This document shows, one piece after another, positions 45,019 to 55,760 of a stretch of DNA of 64,000 nt; the stretch's first letter is position 1, and each line of letters begins with the position of its first letter. The notes under the pieces were generated by a model. The model saw only the letters and a list, made by a program, of their open reading frames with translations. It searched no databases and was not told the DNA's origin. Made by a program: the position numbers and the translations under genes. The stretch lies in NCBI GenBank assembly GCA_963210345.1, contig OY723403.1:58155999-58219998 (forward strand), in the 5' to 3' direction. The stretch is from Inga oerstediana (taxonomy: Eukaryota > Streptophyta > Magnoliopsida > Fabales > Fabaceae).

Positions 45019-46456
45019 TCAATTCTGCATTTAAATCGAGTTTTCTTATACATGTGATATATATGGGATGTGTACGTATGTTTACAAGAAACATTCGAAT
45101 ATGCATGTGATTTGGTTAATACAAAACGAAATTATTTAAAAGGATGTGGTCTCATAATTCTGCTGATTTTCGTTTTCGTTTAAGTTGAATCTTGAAATTA
45201 TTTCGTTTTTGGTTTTGAAACATGTATGTGATTCTCGTTTTGGAACAAGCATGAAATCGATTCCAAACATGTATATCTTGAAACATGTATGTGATTTTTG
45301 TTTTCGAACAAACATGAAATCGGGTAGGGTACCTGAGATCGTAGCTGGCGGCAATCAAATAAGGTTTAGGTTCAGATATCTATTCAGGTAATAGGGATCC
45401 GAACTATGGGGAAGACAATCTGGATCAGAAGCATTCTGGGCCATTGTTGTTTTTGTTTTGAAAAATTGGGTCCAAAATTTAAAAATTTAAAATTTTCAAA
45501 TATTTCTTTTAAAAGGAATGTGCCTTTTTCAAAAAGCTCCAGGGGCGCTGCCCCTTGCAACCCCGTAAGGGCGACCGTGACCACCTCTGCGTAGCACAAT
45601 ATAATATGATCACGACATTTTTTGCTTGTCATATTGTATGAATTCTTGTTTTGGTTTATTATTTATACTTGTTTGGGTATGGTGAACAACATGGCTTTAG
45701 AATTTTACAAAGGGTTGTAATATTTAAATACAGCCTGTGTGCCATGCCTTTCTCTAAATACTCTCGATGTATATTCTCTTCTCATCTCACTCCCCTCGAA
45801 TGTTTAAACGATGTTTCTCTCAATGTATTTCTTTTCTTATTTAGAGAAGTCCTCTCATTGGCTTGGGAGGATTTTAGGTTAGGTAAACCATGTTGTGTCA
45901 CGTTTAAATTATGCTTTTGATTAGATCATTACATGAATACTTTTACGTTTATATGTATTTATCTGTATGAGATACGACCATGATTGCATCCATATAAACA
46001 AAGCTAATTAATTAAGCTCTCTAAATCAAATCTTAAGTCATAATGCCGTCAATTAATGAATACTTGTCAAAACCTAGATTGCTCAATTGTGGAAACCACC
46101 AAAGTGGATGCACTTGAGTTATCTTGATGAGACAAGCATGAGTAATGGTGCTGCTCATAATATTCATTATTGTTTGGACTTAATTGAGATTAACAAAACG
46201 GTTTTGAATCTCAAGGCATTAGATGGGATTAAACATGTGGGATCATATGATGGTTGAATCCCATAAACATCTAAGAGTTACATGTAATGTAATTGGTAAA
46301 TAAGTTACCTACCTAAATAACTTGAATTTAAGCTTCTTGCCAAAGCAGACTTAAGTTTAAGCCAAATATGGATCTTAGCCCACTAATTATTATTTTAAGG
46401 GTTGTTAACTTAATGGGAGATTACTAACTAACTTTGCATATTTTAATTGTAGAATC
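45019..46456 (+). other. Copia-2 leader
   Basis: Non-coding. It contains a 46-bp direct repeat (45,215-45,260 and 45,278-45,323, period 63 bp) absent from copia-1, and a GC-rich hairpin region at 45,541-45,595 within otherwise AT-rich sequence. From 45,600 it follows the copia-1 leader closely. Confidence 0.85.
45541..45595 (+). other. GC-rich hairpin element in copia-2 leader
   Basis: GGGGC-GCT-GCCCC (45,542-45,554) is a perfect stem of five with a three-base loop, followed by CAACCCCGTAAGGGCGACC, which can form a second stem. Position between primer site and gag is where retroviral packaging and dimerisation signals lie. That role is inferred. Confidence 0.6.
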
Positions 46457-47330
46457 ATGTCGACTAGTAATACTCCTACACTATCATTGCGATCGGTCCT
46501 TGAGAAGGACAAACTCAATGGGGCAAACTTTCTTGAATGGTTCAGGAACTTGAGAATTGTTCTTAAGCAGGAAAGAAAGGCTTATATCCTAGATCAACCC
46601 ATTCTTGAGGAGCCTGCAGCCAATGCTTCAAGAGCTCAGAGAGATGCTTACACAAAGCATAAGGATGACTCTATGGATGTAGGTTGCTTGATGTTTGCCA
46701 CTATGGTTCCAGAGCTTTAAAGAGATCTGGAATTTATGGAGGCTCATAAGATGATTGTCCATCTCAAGGAAATGTTCCAACAACAGGCAAGCCAAGAATG
46801 GTATGAGACCACAAAGGCCTTACATTCCTGCAAGATGGCTAAAGGTGCATTAGTTAGTACTCATGTGTTAAAGATGAAAGGCTATATTGATCACCTTGAG
46901 AGGCTTGGATTTCCCATGAGCCAGGAGTTAGCTACGGATTTGATCCTCAACTCACTCTCAGAGAGTTATGACCAGTTTGTGATGAACTACAACATGAATC
47001 ACATGGAGAAATCAATTTTTGAGCTGCATGGGATGCTCAAAATTGCTGAGCAAAGTATTAAGAAAAAGCCCATTACAAGTTTGATGGTTCAGAAAGGAAA
47101 GGGAATGAAAAGGAAAGTGAAGGGCAAATGAAAGGGTAATGGCTCAGGTGGTAAGACCAAAGAGTCAAACAAGCCCGAAACTAAGCCTACACCCAAGAAG
47201 GCAAAGCATCCAAAGGAAGGAGTCTGCTACTTCTGTAGTGAACCCGGTCATTGGAAGAGGAATTGCAAACTCTACCAGGAAGATTTGAAAAAGAACAAGA
47301 AGGATAGCGGGGCTATCGCTTCAGGTATTT
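46457..47330 (+). pseudogene. gag: Copia-2 gag, broken
   Basis: The start at 46,457 (M-S-T-S-N) follows the leader directly. Two long open pieces (46,457-46,720 and 46,736-47,131) are separated by a stop near 46,718. A second stop near 47,129 truncates the Lys-rich region. The zinc knuckle CYFCSEPGHWKRNC lies at 47,224-47,265. Compared with copia-1 this gag is far better preserved and shows where the copia-1 gag suffered a 14-bp deletion. Confidence 0.92.
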
Positions 47331-48816
47331 ATGTTATAGACATTCATTTTTCTACTTCCTCTACATGTGTATTAGATACTGTATATGGTTCTCACATTTG
47401 TACAAATGTGCAGGGTCTAAAGGACAGTAGAAAGCTGAAGAAGGGCGAGGTGGACCTACGAGTTGGAAACAGAGCAAGAGTTGCTGCTTTAGCCGGAGGC
47501 ACTTATGAATTAGTTCTGGCCAGTGGGCTTTTGTTAATTTTGAACAATTGCTATTATGTTCCTGCTTTGAGTAGTAACATTGTTTCTCTTTCTTATTTGG
47601 ATAAGGAAGGTTATACTTCCATTACTAGGAATGGTAAATGTTCTATTTATCGTAATGACATTTTCTATGCTGATGGTGATTTGTATGTTGGTCATTATGT
47701 ATTAAATTTGGAACATCCTAATAATGAGAATATCTATAACATAACTACTAAGAGGATAAAATCAAATGATTTGAATCTGACTTACCTATGGTATTGTCGT
47801 CTAGGCCATATAAATGAGAAACCCATTTCTAAACTCATTTGATTTTGAATCATATGATACATGCAAATCTTGCTTATTAGGAAAGATGACGAAGGCACCT
47901 TTTACTGGGCACAGTGAGAGGGCCACTAAATTATTGGGCCTCATACATACAGATGTATGTGGACCATTAAATATAGCTGCCAGAGGAGGTTATGTCTACT
48001 TCATTACATTTATAGATGGCTTTAGTAGATATCACTATATCTATCTAATGAAACATAAATATGAATCTTTTGAAATGTTTAAAATATTCCAAAATGAAGT
48101 ACAAAACCAACTTAGTAAAACAATTAAAGTACTTCGATCTGATCGAGGTGGTGAATACTTGAGCCAAGAATTCATTGACCATCTTAGGAGTTGTGGGATA
48201 ATCTCACAATTGACTCCTCCAGGAACACCACAATGGAATGGCGTTTTTGAACGGAGGAATCGAACACTATTAGATATAGTTTGATCTATGATGAGTCAAA
48301 CAGATCTTTCACCATCCTTTTGGGTATATGCCCTAGAGACAGCTGCGTTCACACTAAATCGTGTTCCATCTAAGGTAATTGAAAAGATACCATGAGATAT
48401 GAACTGGAAAGAAACCAAGTTTATCTTTTCTCAAGATCTGGGGATGTGAGGTATATGTTAAGCAACAAGCCTCTGATAAATTAGTGCCCAGATCCATAAA
48501 GTGCCTTTTCGTAGGGTATCCTAAAGAAACGAAAGGATACTATGTCTACAATCCCACCGATAACAAAGTGTTTCTTATTCGAAATGGTAAGTTTCTAGAA
48601 AGAGAGTTTGTTTCTAAAACAACCAGTGGGAGCGAGGTACATCTTGAAGAAATTCGAGAGACACAAGATAGTACAGAACCATAGATGGAAATTAGAGAAG
48701 ACTCACAACAAGTTGCTGAGCCTCCTCAAGTAACACAAGGTCCACAAAGATCTGATAGGACACGGCATCAGCCTCAGAGATATGGATTTCTGATTACTGA
48801 AGGCCGTGATGTGTTA
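47285..48816 (+). pseudogene. pol: Copia-2 pol, protease and integrase only
   Basis: The open piece 47,285-47,842 carries the protease (VLDTVYGSH near 47,371, where D-T-G is expected) and the start of the GAG-pre-integrase region. The integrase core follows (47,814-48,284) with HTDVCGP, SDRGGEYLSQ and the third catalytic residue in VFERRN, so all three D-D-E positions are present. A stop ends it near 48,282. Later pieces with CLFVGYPKETKGYY (48,500) and the Gln-rich linker lead to a joint near 48,817 where LTR sequence begins. Reverse transcriptase and RNase H are missing. Confidence 0.92.
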
Positions 48817-49111
48817 CTCATAGGTTATAAACTTGATAGAGCAAATATACTGAGATACACATTAGAATTGAGAGACACAAGGGAAACTCTAGGAGACATT
48901 AGAGGCGCTAGTACACAGCATTGGTTGGAGAGCATTCGTGTGGATATTGGTAGAGGGAGTGGACTTGACGTGTTGGCTCCTAGAGATCGTGAAAACCTTG
49001 AATCATAAAAGGTATGAATCCTTCCAACTTGGTTTAAACGCCGTTGATAGATCCTTGATTAGGAACGGTAAAATTTTTAAAATTCTTCCGCTGTGCCTGC
49101 CGATCCTAACA
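48817..49111 (+). repeat. Copia-2 3' LTR remnant
   Basis: The last 295 bp of the LTR, joined to pol at CTCATA. It matches 44,773-45,018 of the 5' LTR with about a dozen differences in 200 bases, nearly all transitions, and ends CCTAACA. Confidence 0.9.
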
Positions 49112-49116
49112 AGACA

Positions 49117-51218
49117 ATGTGTTGAAAGGTATAAGTAGAATTCTCACAGTTAGGGAAGTAGAATTTGCAATGTTGCTTGGAGTTGGATCGGTATCCAAAG
49201 GCCATACAAAATGACCCCATATGAGATAGTAGAATTAAAGAAAGCATATTATAGAATTGCTAGAGAAAAGGGTTTGTATGACCTAGTAAATTGCCACAGG
49301 GTACTCCAGTGCTATTTGTAGAAAGAAAGATAAGAAGGGAATTAAGGATAAACAGGCTTAACACGAAAGGCAATCAACTCTTACTCTCATATCTTTTGTC
49401 ATAGGTATGCCCGTTTGTGTATACTATTGAATATATTCTTGTTATGAATATATGGTAAGTAGTAAGACCTTCTGTGCCAGTGTATCCTTAGGCTGTCAGA
49501 CCTGATAAGCATTCAATGAGAAGACTTAAGTTTAGTTGGACCAATGTGTCTATAGGCTGGCAAAAGCATTTCATATGAAGCCATAAGTCCTTTTGGACCA
49601 ATGTGTCTATAGGTTGGCAGCATTCATTCAGAATTAAAAGGGCGGAAGCCCACAATCATGAGACCAAGACTACTAAGCAGTGTCCTAAAGAGGTTGTAAA
49701 GCCTGAGAATTATGGGCAGTGTCCTAGAATGGCTAGAAGGCTGGAATAGAATGGACTATGTGTCCTAAGAATTTCCCAATGGATTGTGTGTCCTATGAGT
49801 GCTAAATTTGGCCGGTTGGTCCTGTGAATGAATATGAATGTTGAACTGGTCTGGTTAGGTCTTGTGAATGAATAACATGATCGGTTAGGACTAGTGAATG
49901 AAGATGAATGCTAGATAATGATGGTTTATTTTGCTTGCTTCGTGAACATTACATAAAGGTATGAATGGCTTAAGTAGCAAGAGTGGAGCCTAGGATGTAT
50001 ACAGAATAAATGACCTTTTAAAGTAGTTGTCTACCTCCTAAGTATCTATGAAAATTGAATTTTTAAATTGACTAATAGACCTACTATTTTCGTGAATTGT
50101 ATGAACTGAATTGTGAACATAATTTTTCAATAATTGAATTTTTGAACTGAATTTTTGACCAATTTATAGTGGTTATTTTTGAAATTTGTTGTCTAAAAAG
50201 AAGGGATCCTTATACAACCCAAGATAGTAGGAGTAATATCGAAATGGAAGATGATAGCAACTGTTGCAGAAATACTCAGTTTACTGGGTCTTACTAGATG
50301 AATTCAGAATTTTCCTTGAATAGCTTTGCCACTCACTTGAAAGAAAGAATTTCTTAAGTGGGATTATGTCTATGAGAGGATTTCATAAGGCTGTAGGAGA
50401 GGTTAAAACTCACACTAGTATTGAATATTCCCGATTCTATAATGAGACTCATGTGTGGTCTGCAAAAATGAATAAGGAAACCTATATGGTCTGTAGAGAA
50501 TTATAACCCGTATGGTTTGTGGTGAAGTAACCAGTATGGTCTGCAATAGAATAAGAAAGAAATAAAGGATTGATGTATGTCCTAGTGAAGCAGGACGGAA
50601 TGGTGGCATGTGCCATTCAACAGTTGAACCTTACTAGATGAATTAACCCATTAGTGAATTAAGTTGGCAATGATTATTTGCTTTGAAAATTAACAACACT
50701 ATTTTGTATGGTATGGTTGCAAAAATGCACCGTGACCACAAGAATTTCAAATATTTGAAAATCAAAAAAGTATAATGTGAGATATCATAGATGAATGAAG
50801 AAGCAGACATGGGCTATCATCACTGATGCATTGAATTAAGAAGTTATGTGGTTGATGGTCATGATAATATGGGAACAAAAATTGATAAATGGGCTTAGAA
50901 ATCTGAACTTGTAAAGTCAGATAGTACTTGCAAAATATAGTGCTACTCAAGAAAAAAGAAGTCTGAGAATTTGAATTATAGAAGCTCAAATGCAGGATAG
51001 ACAAGTAAGGTCTATTAGAATAGAAATAAAAATAGAATTAAATGAAAAAGTTCCAGAATTTGAGGTATTGAGAATTTGGAGTGTCCTCTAGAATTTGAGA
51101 TGATCTATAGAATTTGAAGTGTTAATAGACATCTAGAATTTGAGGTGTCAATAGAATGTAGAAGCAAACAAATTAAGAATCGGTCTAGTAGCAAATTTAG
51201 AGGATGAAATTTATTGAA
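49117..51218 (+). pseudogene. pol: Gypsy D pol remnants: reverse transcriptase and RNase H in pieces
   Basis: 49,165-49,330 resembles the start of gypsy reverse transcriptase (GVGSVSKG, then GTPVLF-like). From about 49,400 to 50,170 the catalytic palm is replaced by non-coding sequence with a phrase repeated three times (near 49,483, 49,545 and 49,602). The reverse transcriptase resumes at about 50,190 with a segment like VAEILSLLGLTR, then the RNase H region at about 50,585-50,850 with KQDGMVACA-like and ITDALN pieces. From 50,860 to 51,218 there are traces of the region before the integrase. The integrase itself is absent. Stops are frequent. Confidence 0.75.
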
Positions 51219-51230
51219 TGGGGAGAGGAA
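51219..51230 (+). other. Gypsy D polypurine tract
   Basis: TGGGGAGAGGAA stands directly before the 3' LTR. Confidence 0.8.
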
Positions 51231-51231
51231 T

Positions 51232-53145
51232 TGTAATACCATGAATTTTGGGACAAGAAGCTAGAGAATAAACCTAAATAAAGTATAATACTAAGCTTAT
51301 TTTAGTAAGGGTCCCGGGAATGAATAAGAAGTAGAATGACTACTAGAAACCGCACTAAGAATAAAGTATGAATTTCGGTGCGAATTAGTCGAAAGAAAGT
51401 ACCTGATTCCTTAGGCTGTGTCAGAATGACAAAGAACCTAATTTAGATCCAAAGGAAAAGGGAAGTGATGTCTATAAAGAAATAAGAAAGAGAAAGAAAA
51501 GAACTAATGGCACAAGAATTATAGTTGCCATAATCAAGGGCAAAAGGGACAATTGCCACTTGATCTTGAGGATAGAATTAGAAGACAAAATGAAGGGCTA
51601 GGATTTGCTCTTGGAAAGTAAGAGAAATCAAGAGAGTTGGAAAGCAAATCAACTCCCTCCTTTATGACGAAAAATGTCCAAGCGCAAAAGAGAAGGAAAA
51701 AAGAAGAGCTTGGTCAACAAATCCTCACCCTTTCGGTCAATTATTGTGGCGAAGATATAAAGGAAGCAATAAGAGCTTTTTGGTCAACATTTCCTCTCCT
51801 TTTGAATACAAAGAATGTCAAATACAAGAGAAAGAGACAGAGAGAGGAAATGAATCTCCATTTAACCAAGCCACTCTTGGTTTATTAACCAAGTTACTTT
51901 TGTAGAAGCCCAAATTGATAACACTTGGACTCTTCTTGCTTCCTTAGACAAAATATTGGCTAAGTGAATTAAAAGGGGGTGAAGTGGATTAATTAGATCA
52001 TATTTCACTCTCCTTCTTACTCATTTTGGATAGCTAAGAGAGACAAAAGAAGAGAAAAGATTAAAGCTTTTGACAAGTGTCAACCTAAGGTTCCATCTTG
52101 AAAAGTAAGATTGCAAGAGATTTATCAATTTCATCAAGATGCAAGAAGCAATCTCAACCCTCCATTCCTTTAGATATTTCGTCAAGCTTGATTAAATGGG
52201 TAGAAAAATGGCTAAAAACTTCAGAAATTGAAAGAGGAGAGAAGTTGGAAAAAGTTGATGAACAAGGAAAAATGTAAGGGCTTCATCTTGATTTTTCACC
52301 TTCCAAATCTCTTTTCTAGCTCAAATACTATTCATAAATAGTGTTCTCCTCATCATAAGCTTTAAATCTATGATTTTAGTTTGTTGAGGAGAGATGTTTT
52401 GAGCCATCTTGCAAGAACCAAAGTTTGAAAAGCAAATAATAAAGCCTAAAGGAAGCAGGAGGTGAGGAAGAGCTTCATTTTTAGCTATGTATTATGTGAT
52501 TTGGTTGAGTTTTATGGTTCATTGTTGTTGACCTATCTTTTTATTTGAAAGGGTTATTTTTAGGATTTGTAATGGTTTGGTCTTGTAAATGGTTTTACTT
52601 GGTGCCAAATGATGATTTAAAGGAAGATAAGTGATTAAAACTTGAAACTTGTGATTTTTGCTCATAAGAGACCATTTTCAGCCACAAGGCAAAATTGAGG
52701 GTAGGTGTTTGATTTTCATATTTTTGAGGGTTCCATTCGATTCTACATGAAAAATCATATAGGAATAGCCCTGGTCTGAAATTTAGAAGGACTGGATTAA
52801 AAACCTTAAAATTGGAACTTTAAGACACTAAGCTCAACACTGCTAGATTTGAGGCAGTAAGGTTGTGACATGTTTTTGACTGACCAAATGAAGTCCAATG
52901 CTCTAAAAATTTCCAAATTCAAAGTAGACATCTTAGGCTTTAATTTTATATAGGTTATGCTAAATTTGGATAAGTATACAAAAATTTATGTTTTGATGAA
53001 ATTTAGCAATACTTCTAGAAAGTTATTTGTGGTAGTGGAGATTAATTGTGACGCCTGGGTTTTTGTATATGAAACTGTAGAAGCGGATATTTTTCTCTTA
53101 AAGTAGACTTAATAAGGGTCACATAGGGCTTTTCAACCACCCTAT
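51232..53145 (+). repeat. Gypsy D 3' LTR, 5' portion
   Basis: Opens TGTAATACCATGAATTTTGG and follows the 5' LTR to about 53,145 (partner position about 41,575). Beyond that the two diverge completely. Confidence 0.85.
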
Positions 53146-53500
53146 TTAGATTTGTAATTTGATATTGAATTTGATAATTCCGAGTCCGGAAATGGATTTC
53201 TTGGGCGGAAATATCTTAGGATAGCCCAGATTAGAATTTCGGGAAAAGTGCAACGGGACCAGGTACGGCGGGCCCGGGCTCTGTCCTCAGGGGCATTTTT
53301 GTAAATTTTCATTGTAGACTCATATAACCCCAAGAAATACTATGGAAGTGTCTAAATGGTGCATTTGGAATTATAGGATTCGATATTTTCCCTGTTCGTG
53401 ATCCACTTGCGTTAGAGCACAATTGGAAAGAACAAGGTAGTGACTCTTCTCTTATGCTATGTGTAAAGTATTGTATGTATGTTTGTCATGCATTGTGATA
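53146..53500 (+). mobile_element. Fragment of a gypsy E-type LTR, plus orientation
   Basis: This aligns with the reverse complement of about 58,830-59,115 inside the gypsy E LTR (shared TGAATTTGATAATT and ACTATGGAAGTGTCTAAAT). From 53,420 to 53,500 it carries the block AGAACAAGGTAGTGACTCTT also seen in gypsy B at 23,747. Confidence 0.75.
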
Positions 53501-54333
53501 CATTGTGATGCTTTGAGATCGCAGCGAAAGCTTACGTATAGTGGTTACAGCGCAAGCTGTTGCATTGAGCTCCTTCTCACAAGATAATTTGGACTTCAGA
53601 GTTGTACTCCTCGAAGCCATCACTAACACATCGCACTTTCTGCAAACTTGAGCTCCTACTCAGCGCAGTATTCAAACACATCACATTCACCACGCTTACG
53701 CTGCACACTTTGAGGTCTCCTTATTTGTGCTTTAACAATGTTAGGGTGATTTAATAGGAGTCCCATAGGAAACTCCCACTACAACTGACCTCACTTACAA
53801 TCTGTGCCCAATTTTGGCCTGATTCAACTCAAATTATTCAAAGCTATAACCAATACATTGCGCCTTTATATTATCACATCCACCCCGATTTTGCCCCCTC
53901 TGGGGTTGCCCCGCACTGGTGGTGCCCACCTCGGTTTTACCCCCTTTAAGGGATGACCCGTGCCGATGGCTGGGCTTGCTGGTCTCTCCCCTCTTGGGCT
54001 AACCCACCACCCAGGACCCATAAGAGTTCCCCGCTCCCCAAGTGGGAATTTTTCGCCTCCCCAGGGATGGAAGCCACTACCTGGGGGTAAGTAGTGCCTC
54101 AATGCATCCCCTAGTACCATTGAGCTACATTAAGAACATGGGCTCTCATAGCTCTACTCTAGGATTCAACGTCACGGTGACTGCTCTCTACGGTTCATTA
54201 TCACAGTGGCTGCACACTAGGGCTTATCATCACGACGGCTTTCACAAAGTCACATAGTCTCACCCCCTGTATGATACCGCCAGAAGGTACGGTCCTCCCA
54301 CCAAAACCACCGATGAGCCGTAGGTAGTAGACC
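53501..54333. other. GC-rich repeat debris next to solo LTR
   Basis: No gene. 53,501-53,870 is of mixed content. 53,870-54,135 is GC-rich and may be a SINE on the minus strand. 54,135-54,333 belongs to the gypsy E family internal repeats and includes the CCGATGAGCCGTAGGTAGTAG word (54,310-54,330) that recurs after the solo LTR. Confidence 0.55.
53870..54135 (-). mobile_element. Possible tRNA-derived SINE
   Basis: Read on the minus strand, TAGCTCAATGGTA (near 54,130-54,118) resembles the internal promoter box A, and GTGGCTTCCATCCC about 37 bases later (near 54,080-54,067) resembles a worn box B. The following 200 bases are unusually GC-rich. I see no clear target duplication or A/T tail, so this remains a suggestion. 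Confidence 0.35.
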
Positions 54334-55559
54334 TGTAACCCCCTTCACGCTTAGGCCGAGATTAAGTACATAAACACATAGTTAATGTGGAATTAGAGAC
54401 CGTAAATGATTTGGGACTTAATACAACAAGTTTTGCCCAAAACATGCTTTTATAAAACCTTTTCTAAAACCTGTCAACAATGGTCTCCTATTCACATTTC
54501 AATATACAAATGGCTTGAACAATTTGATTCCATTTATAAATATTAGAGTACATAGTAAATTTCTGATACACTCGGGGTTCAATTACTAATTTAGGGTCTA
54601 TATAAGGCAGAAAGCCCAAGTAGTTTCCCATACAAGGGGATTACATAATTACTATCCAATATATATATGTAATTCCCAACAAAATGTATCCAAATGATTT
54701 ACAAAATGATAACCAATTTTTTCCAAAATAGACTCCTAGCAATGAGCTCTACCCGCTCTTCATCACCCGATTTCCCTTCGATCCTTTTGCCTTGTCTAAA
54801 ATTTTTAATTTTAGGAGAGTGAGATTCTAAGGAATCCCAGTAGTGTCAAACCACTCATAATATGCATAACAATAAGGCATGAAATCAAAACATTATCCAC
54901 ACAAAGCAACTACAATGGCAGTTATAATGGCAATGGTTAGTATGACACATGTCATCCCTTATGATTGCTCACGCTGAATTGCTCACGTTGCATTGCACAA
55001 CACAATCCATACAATATATTTCACCACAGCTGGGAATCATATAAAGCATTTCATCACACAAGCCATACAGGCAAGATTCAAAACTCAGCCCACGGCTGGG
55101 TTAACAAATGCCGCCCCACGGGTCAGATTCACAAAGTTCCATGTCGATTACAACTGCAGTTCAATGATCGACCTAGAGATGACCAGCATCAATCCTTACA
55201 TGGCTCACGCTGACCTGCTCGCATTGTAATGGACCATGGTACATGCAGTTCATAGTTCAATGATAAGTTATGCATACCAAAACATCATACATAACATGAG
55301 AGAAAAGTCACTACCTGGTTCGTTCCATGCGTGCTTTGTCGCAGGTGTCTCCCGAGGAGGGCAAATATCGTATCCTATAATTATAATTAGGGATGAAGAG
55401 TTATTCTCTATTCCAGTACTCAATTGACTTCACAATACTTAGATTTGGTTATCATTTATGTCCTTTTAGTAGTTATAATTGGCTCTAATAAAAGTCCTAA
55501 AGGATTGGGAAACATCGGGTTGGAAATCACTTTTCAAAATCACAAGGTGCTGAAAACAA

Positions 55560-55760
55560 GGGCTGGCTACAGCCAAAAAACCTCTGGCTGCGGCTAGAAA
55601 CAGCATAGAAAGTTTCTGGCGGCAGCCAAGAATTTTCTGGCTATGGCCAAAAACAGCCCAGAAGTGTTCTGGCTACACCCCAAAATTTTCTGGCTGCATC
55701 CAGACAGTGGTCCGAAGGTTCTTGGCTGTAGCCAAGAATCTTTTGGCGGCGCCCAGGAAA
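55560..55760. repeat. GC-rich palindrome cluster in minus solo LTR
   Basis: About nine words of the type TGGCTGYRGCCA, separated by AARAWTTTCTGG-like spacers of 15-25 bp. The type is the same as in LTR A (1,130-1,240) and it lies at the same LTR position, but there are more copies. Confidence 0.85.

Larger units (their letters stand above)
43524..49111 (+). mobile_element. Copia-2: Ty1/copia element with large deletions and intact target duplication
   Basis: Opens TGTTGGAAATTG and closes CCTAACA, with AGACA at 43,519-43,523 and again at 49,112-49,116. It contains a 5' LTR lacking its last bases, a leader, gag, protease, integrase and a short 3' LTR remnant. Reverse transcriptase, RNase H and most of the 3' LTR are absent. 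It is a sister of copia-1 throughout. Confidence 0.95.
39660..53145 (+). mobile_element. Gypsy D: Ty3/gypsy element split by copia-2
   Basis: 5' LTR 39,660-42,458, primer site, leader, remnants of reverse transcriptase and RNase H, polypurine tract and a 3' LTR from 51,232. The two LTRs align from their first bases (shared TTAGTAAGGGTCCC). Copia-2 lies in the internal region, between the leader and the reverse transcriptase remnant. AAGAA (39,655-39,659) is the left flank, but the right flank cannot be compared because the 3' LTR changes identity near 53,146. Confidence 0.85.

Noticed and set aside
53866..54120. Minus-strand 84-residue Gly/Pro-rich frame
   Set aside because: The frame is open because the block is GC-rich. 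No family is recognised, and a SINE-like origin explains the sequence better.
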